A DNA stretch of 64,000 nt, from NCBI GenBank assembly GCA_947503245.1, contig CANNCV010000001.1, positions 1,611,501-1,675,500 of the forward strand, given 5' to 3'. The position numbers and the translations under genes were made by a program. This document shows positions 61,707 to 64,000 of this stretch, piece by piece (position 1 is the stretch's first letter; the number at the start of each line of letters is the position of its first letter). The notes beneath the pieces were generated by a model. The model had not been told where the DNA came from. It worked only from the letters and a program-made list of their open reading frames with translations, and did not search any database. Source of the DNA: an uncultured Sphingomonadaceae bacterium (GTDB lineage Bacteria; Pseudomonadota; Alphaproteobacteria; Sphingomonadales; Sphingomonadaceae).

Positions 61707-62327
61707 ATGGCATTCGTTCTTCCCGATCTTCCTTTTGACAAAGCCGCTTTTGGCGATGTGATGTCGGCCAATACATTCGACTATCACCACGGCAAGCACC
61801 ATAATGCCTATGTCGGCAAAACCAATGATGCCATTGCAGGCACTGACCATGATGGCAAAAAACTGTCCGAAGTCATTATTGCTGCTAAAGAATCTGGCAA
61901 TCAGGGGCTGTTTAACAATAGCGCACAAATCTGGAACCACACATTCTTTTGGCATTGTTTAAGCCCTGAAAATGTTGCGATGCCTGCTTCATTGGTTGAT
62001 CGTATTGAAAAAGATTTCGGTTCGGTTGATGGATTTAAAGACGCATTTAAAGCGGAAGCTGCTGGCCATTTCGGTTCTGGCTGGGGCTGGTTGGTGCTGA
62101 ACGGTGACAAGCTGGAAATCACGTCCTTGCATGATGCTGATACACCGGTTGCCTATGAAGGTATGAAACCTTTGCTGACCCTCGATGTGTGGGAACATGC
62201 TTATTATCTGGATTACCAGAATGCGCGTCCAAACTATCTCGATACGGTGATGGACAAAGCCATTAACTGGGAATTTGTTGCACAAAATCTTGATGGGGCA
62301 GGCGTAGGCCGCGCTGATCAAGGTTGA
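61707..62327 (+). CDS. sodB: Superoxide dismutase, Fe type
   Basis: A 206-residue cytoplasmic enzyme. Metal ligands lie in DYHHGKHHNAYV (N-terminal His), NHTFFWHCLSP (second His) and DVWEHAYYLDYQN (Asp and His). FGSGWGWLVLN and the phenylalanine-rich FNNSAQIWNHTFFWH region suggest the iron enzyme. AAGGAG lies about eight bases upstream. A strong terminator follows. Confidence 0.95.
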   Translation: MAFVLPDLPFDKAAFGDVMSANTFDYHHGKHHNAYVGKTNDAIAGTDHDGKKLSEVIIAAKESGNQGLFNNSAQIWNHTFFWHCLSPENVAMPASLVDRIEKDFGSVDGFKDAFKAEAAGHFGSGWGWLVLNGDKLEITSLHDADTPVAYEGMKPLLTLDVWEHAYYLDYQNARPNYLDTVMDKAINWEFVAQNLDGAGVGRADQG

Positions 62328-62350
62328 TAACAAAATCACAAACTAGCTGA

Positions 62351-62380
62351 AAAGGGCGGGTCGATTGATCCGCCTTTTTT
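62351..62380 (+). terminator. Bidirectional terminator between sodB and ispZ
   Basis: GGCGGGTC (62355-62362) pairs with GATCCGCC (62367-62374) around GATT, extended by A-T pairs, with six T on the plus strand and four on the minus strand. The right-hand T-run overlaps the stop codon of the converging ispZ gene. Confidence 0.88.
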
Positions 62381-63098
62381 ATTGTGTTGGCGCTGATTTG
62401 TCCGAAGCCTCAGCCTCTGCATCGGCGTTGTTTGCATTATCTGTGTCTTCAATCTCAACGGCAAACCCATGTTTAAGCAGCATGGGAATTTGGGTGAAGG
62501 TGAACAGAAAAGACAAGACGGATATACCCCAGACTTTCAGCGTCAACCATGTGTCAAAAGACAGGGTGGCCCGCATCACCTCATTCAAAACGGCCAGTAC
62601 GACGAAAAAAATTGCCCAGTTGCGGGAGAGTTTTAACCAGCCTTCGTCGCTCAACCCTTCAAATGCTGCATGAAGCAGATATTTCAATACGGCTTTGCCG
62701 CGCAACAATCCGCCGAACAAAATGGCGGCAAAGAATCCATATATAATTGTTGGTTTGATCTGGATGAACCTTTCATCCTGAAAATACAGGGTGAGGGCGC
62801 CAAAACCCACAATCAATATTACCGATAACATCAACATGGGTGAGACACGACCAGCCTTCCAAAATGATAATGCAAGGGCAGCAACCGCTGCGACCATGAA
62901 AGCACCCGTGCTATAGGTGATGGCCAGAATTGTTTGGACTGTCTGACCTTCGCCATCAGGTGCATTCCACTGATAAACAATGAAAAACACCAATAAAGGG
63001 CCAAAGTCTGTAGCGAAAGAGAGCCATGCAGGCGGCGTTTTCTTTTGCGTTTTTTCCGCTAGATCGGCCTGTTCATGTGTGCCGGTATCGCTGCTCAT
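62379..63098 (-). CDS. ispZ: Inner membrane septation-type protein YciB/IspZ
   Basis: A 239-residue membrane protein with about six helices. FATDFGPLLVFFIVYQW, PTIIYGFFAAILFGGLLRG and LNEVMRATLSFDTWLTLKVWG match the YciB/IspZ family, linked with septation and envelope maintenance. An acidic tail (NADAEAEASDKSAPTQ) extends the usual length. Its start overlaps the ftsY stop (ATGA). Confidence 0.93.
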   Translation of the reverse strand: MSSDTGTHEQADLAEKTQKKTPPAWLSFATDFGPLLVFFIVYQWNAPDGEGQTVQTILAITYSTGAFMVAAVAALALSFWKAGRVSPMLMLSVILIVGFGALTLYFQDERFIQIKPTIIYGFFAAILFGGLLRGKAVLKYLLHAAFEGLSDEGWLKLSRNWAIFFVVLAVLNEVMRATLSFDTWLTLKVWGISVLSFLFTFTQIPMLLKHGFAVEIEDTDNANNADAEAEASDKSAPTQ

Positions 63099-64000
63099 TG
63101 ATAGGTTCCTGCAAGTATCTTGGCCAAGAAGGCGGGGTCGAATGATCGCAGATCATCCATTTGCTCGCCTACACCAATTGCATGAATGGGAAGTTTATAC
63201 TTGTTCGCCGCTGCAACCAAAACGCCGCCGCGTGCCGTTCCGTCCAGCTTGGTCATGACGAGGCCGGTAACCCCGGCAATTTCCTTGAACACCTCAATCT
63301 GTGACAGCGCATTTTGGCCATTGGTCGCATCCAATACCAGCACTACGTCATGCGGGGCAGCTGGGTTTATGCGGCCCAGAACCTTACGGATCTTGGCCAA
63401 CTCATCCATAAGCTCACGCTTATTTTGCAAGCGGCCAGCCGTATCAACAATCAACACATCTGTGCCAATTTCTGTAGCCTGCTTAACAGCATCAAAAACA
63501 ATACTGGCAGGGTCGCCGCCTTCTGCGCCTGCGATAACCGGAATGCCCAAACGTTCACCCCAGATTTTTAGCTGGCCTATAGCTGCTGCACGAAAAGTAT
63601 CACCGGCTGCCAACATGACAGCATAATCTTGTTCCTGATAGAGATGCGCCAATTTGGCGATAGTTGTCGTTTTGCCAGAACCATTAACACCGATCACCAA
63701 TATGACTTGCGGCCGGGGAAAAGCATCGATTTCCAATGGTTCGGCAACATCACCCAATATGGCTGCGATTTCGCGCTCTACCACCATGCGGACGTCGGCT
63801 TCACTTGTGTCGCGTTCAAAACGCTCTTCGGCAAGCTTCTCACGCACTAAGGCCGCGGTTTCGGGACCAAGATCAGATAGGATCAGGGCGTCTTCAATAT
63901 TGTCGAGCATATCGGCGTCCAACCGGCCACCGCCGACCAGTCCGCTTAAATTGCCCGTTAACTGTCCGGATGTGCGCTTTAGCCCATCGAGCAGTTTTTC
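63095..64000 (-). CDS. ftsY: Signal recognition particle receptor FtsY (5' part beyond the window)
   Basis: The 302 C-terminal residues visible include the whole NG domain: helical N domain, then GTPase motifs GVNGSGKTTTIAKLA, GDTFRAAA, DTAGRLQNK and TKLDGTARGG. Between 63923 and 64000 the frame stays open and encodes EKLLDGLKRTSGQLTGNLSG, the typical start of FtsY's N domain. The gene runs past position 64000. The stop overlaps ispZ by four bases, so the two are translationally coupled. Confidence 0.95.
   Translation of the reverse strand, partial: EKLLDGLKRTSGQLTGNLSGLVGGGRLDADMLDNIEDALILSDLGPETAALVREKLAEERFERDTSEADVRMVVEREIAAILGDVAEPLEIDAFPRPQVILVIGVNGSGKTTTIAKLAHLYQEQDYAVMLAAGDTFRAAAIGQLKIWGERLGIPVIAGAEGGDPASIVFDAVKQATEIGTDVLIVDTAGRLQNKRELMDELAKIRKVLGRINPAAPHDVVLVLDATNGQNALSQIEVFKEIAGVTGLVMTKLDGTARGGVLVAAANKYKLPIHAIGVGEQMDDLRSFDPAFLAKILAGTYQ

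Overview
The window is about 64 kb of a densely packed bacterial chromosome, about half G+C. It most likely comes from an alphaproteobacterium of the order Sphingomonadales. The basis is the alphaproteobacterial gene types (YlxR fused to an L7Ae-like domain, PNPase with an RG-rich tail, ScfR beside isocitrate lyase), two copies of a secreted protein resembling a family I associate with sphingomonads, and the overall gene order. No mobile element, CRISPR array, tRNA or rRNA was recognised, and no gene-free stretch exceeds about 300 bases.

Left part (1-19.7 kb): a PspF-type enhancer-binding protein lies divergent from a small membrane-protein gene that has a near-consensus sigma-54 promoter and two helically phased upstream sites. 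Next comes the rimP-nusA-ylxR-infB-rbfA-truB-rpsO-pnp translation and RNA-turnover cluster. It is interrupted by a hotdog thioesterase, a thymidine kinase, a GNAT acetyltransferase and a methyltransferase, all joined by stop/start overlaps. A Vgb-like beta-propeller, bamD, recN and ligA follow.

Middle part (19.7-42.8 kb): tandem secreted paralogs of unknown function; a lipid hydroxylase divergent from a Crp/Fnr regulator; prmA carrying an in-frame 27-bp duplication; a soluble chemoreceptor; sdhCDA closed by a terminator with no sdhB; creD; M20 peptidases; a YpfJ-type metallopeptidase; a patatin with 3-hydroxybutyrate dehydrogenase; and isocitrate lyase divergent from ScfR/RamB. TTTGCAA-like elements cluster upstream of sdhC and recur around scfR, suggesting a shared acetate/C4 regulon.

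Right part (42.8-64 kb): a polyprenyl-phosphate sugar transferase with PrsK-PrsR-PrsT, the regulatory set of PEP-CTERM/exosortase systems, but no exosortase in the window. Then a GntR regulator and nitroreductase, a POT peptide transporter preceded by a 43-bp palindrome, two overlapping amidohydrolases (the second without its metal-binding HxH), NnrU behind a hairpin that hides its ribosome-binding site, an aldo/keto reductase with an AGCS symporter, glmM-DUF1272-thiD with ThiD fused to a VOC domain, sodB, and ispZ-ftsY (ftsY runs off the right edge).

The most unusual points are the sigma-54/PspF module with a non-Psp target, the ThiD-VOC fusion with a possible frameshift scar, the TTTGCAA element clusters, the missing sdhB, and the SD-sequestering hairpin before nnrU. 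All assignments come from reading the sequence and recalled family knowledge; no database search was run.
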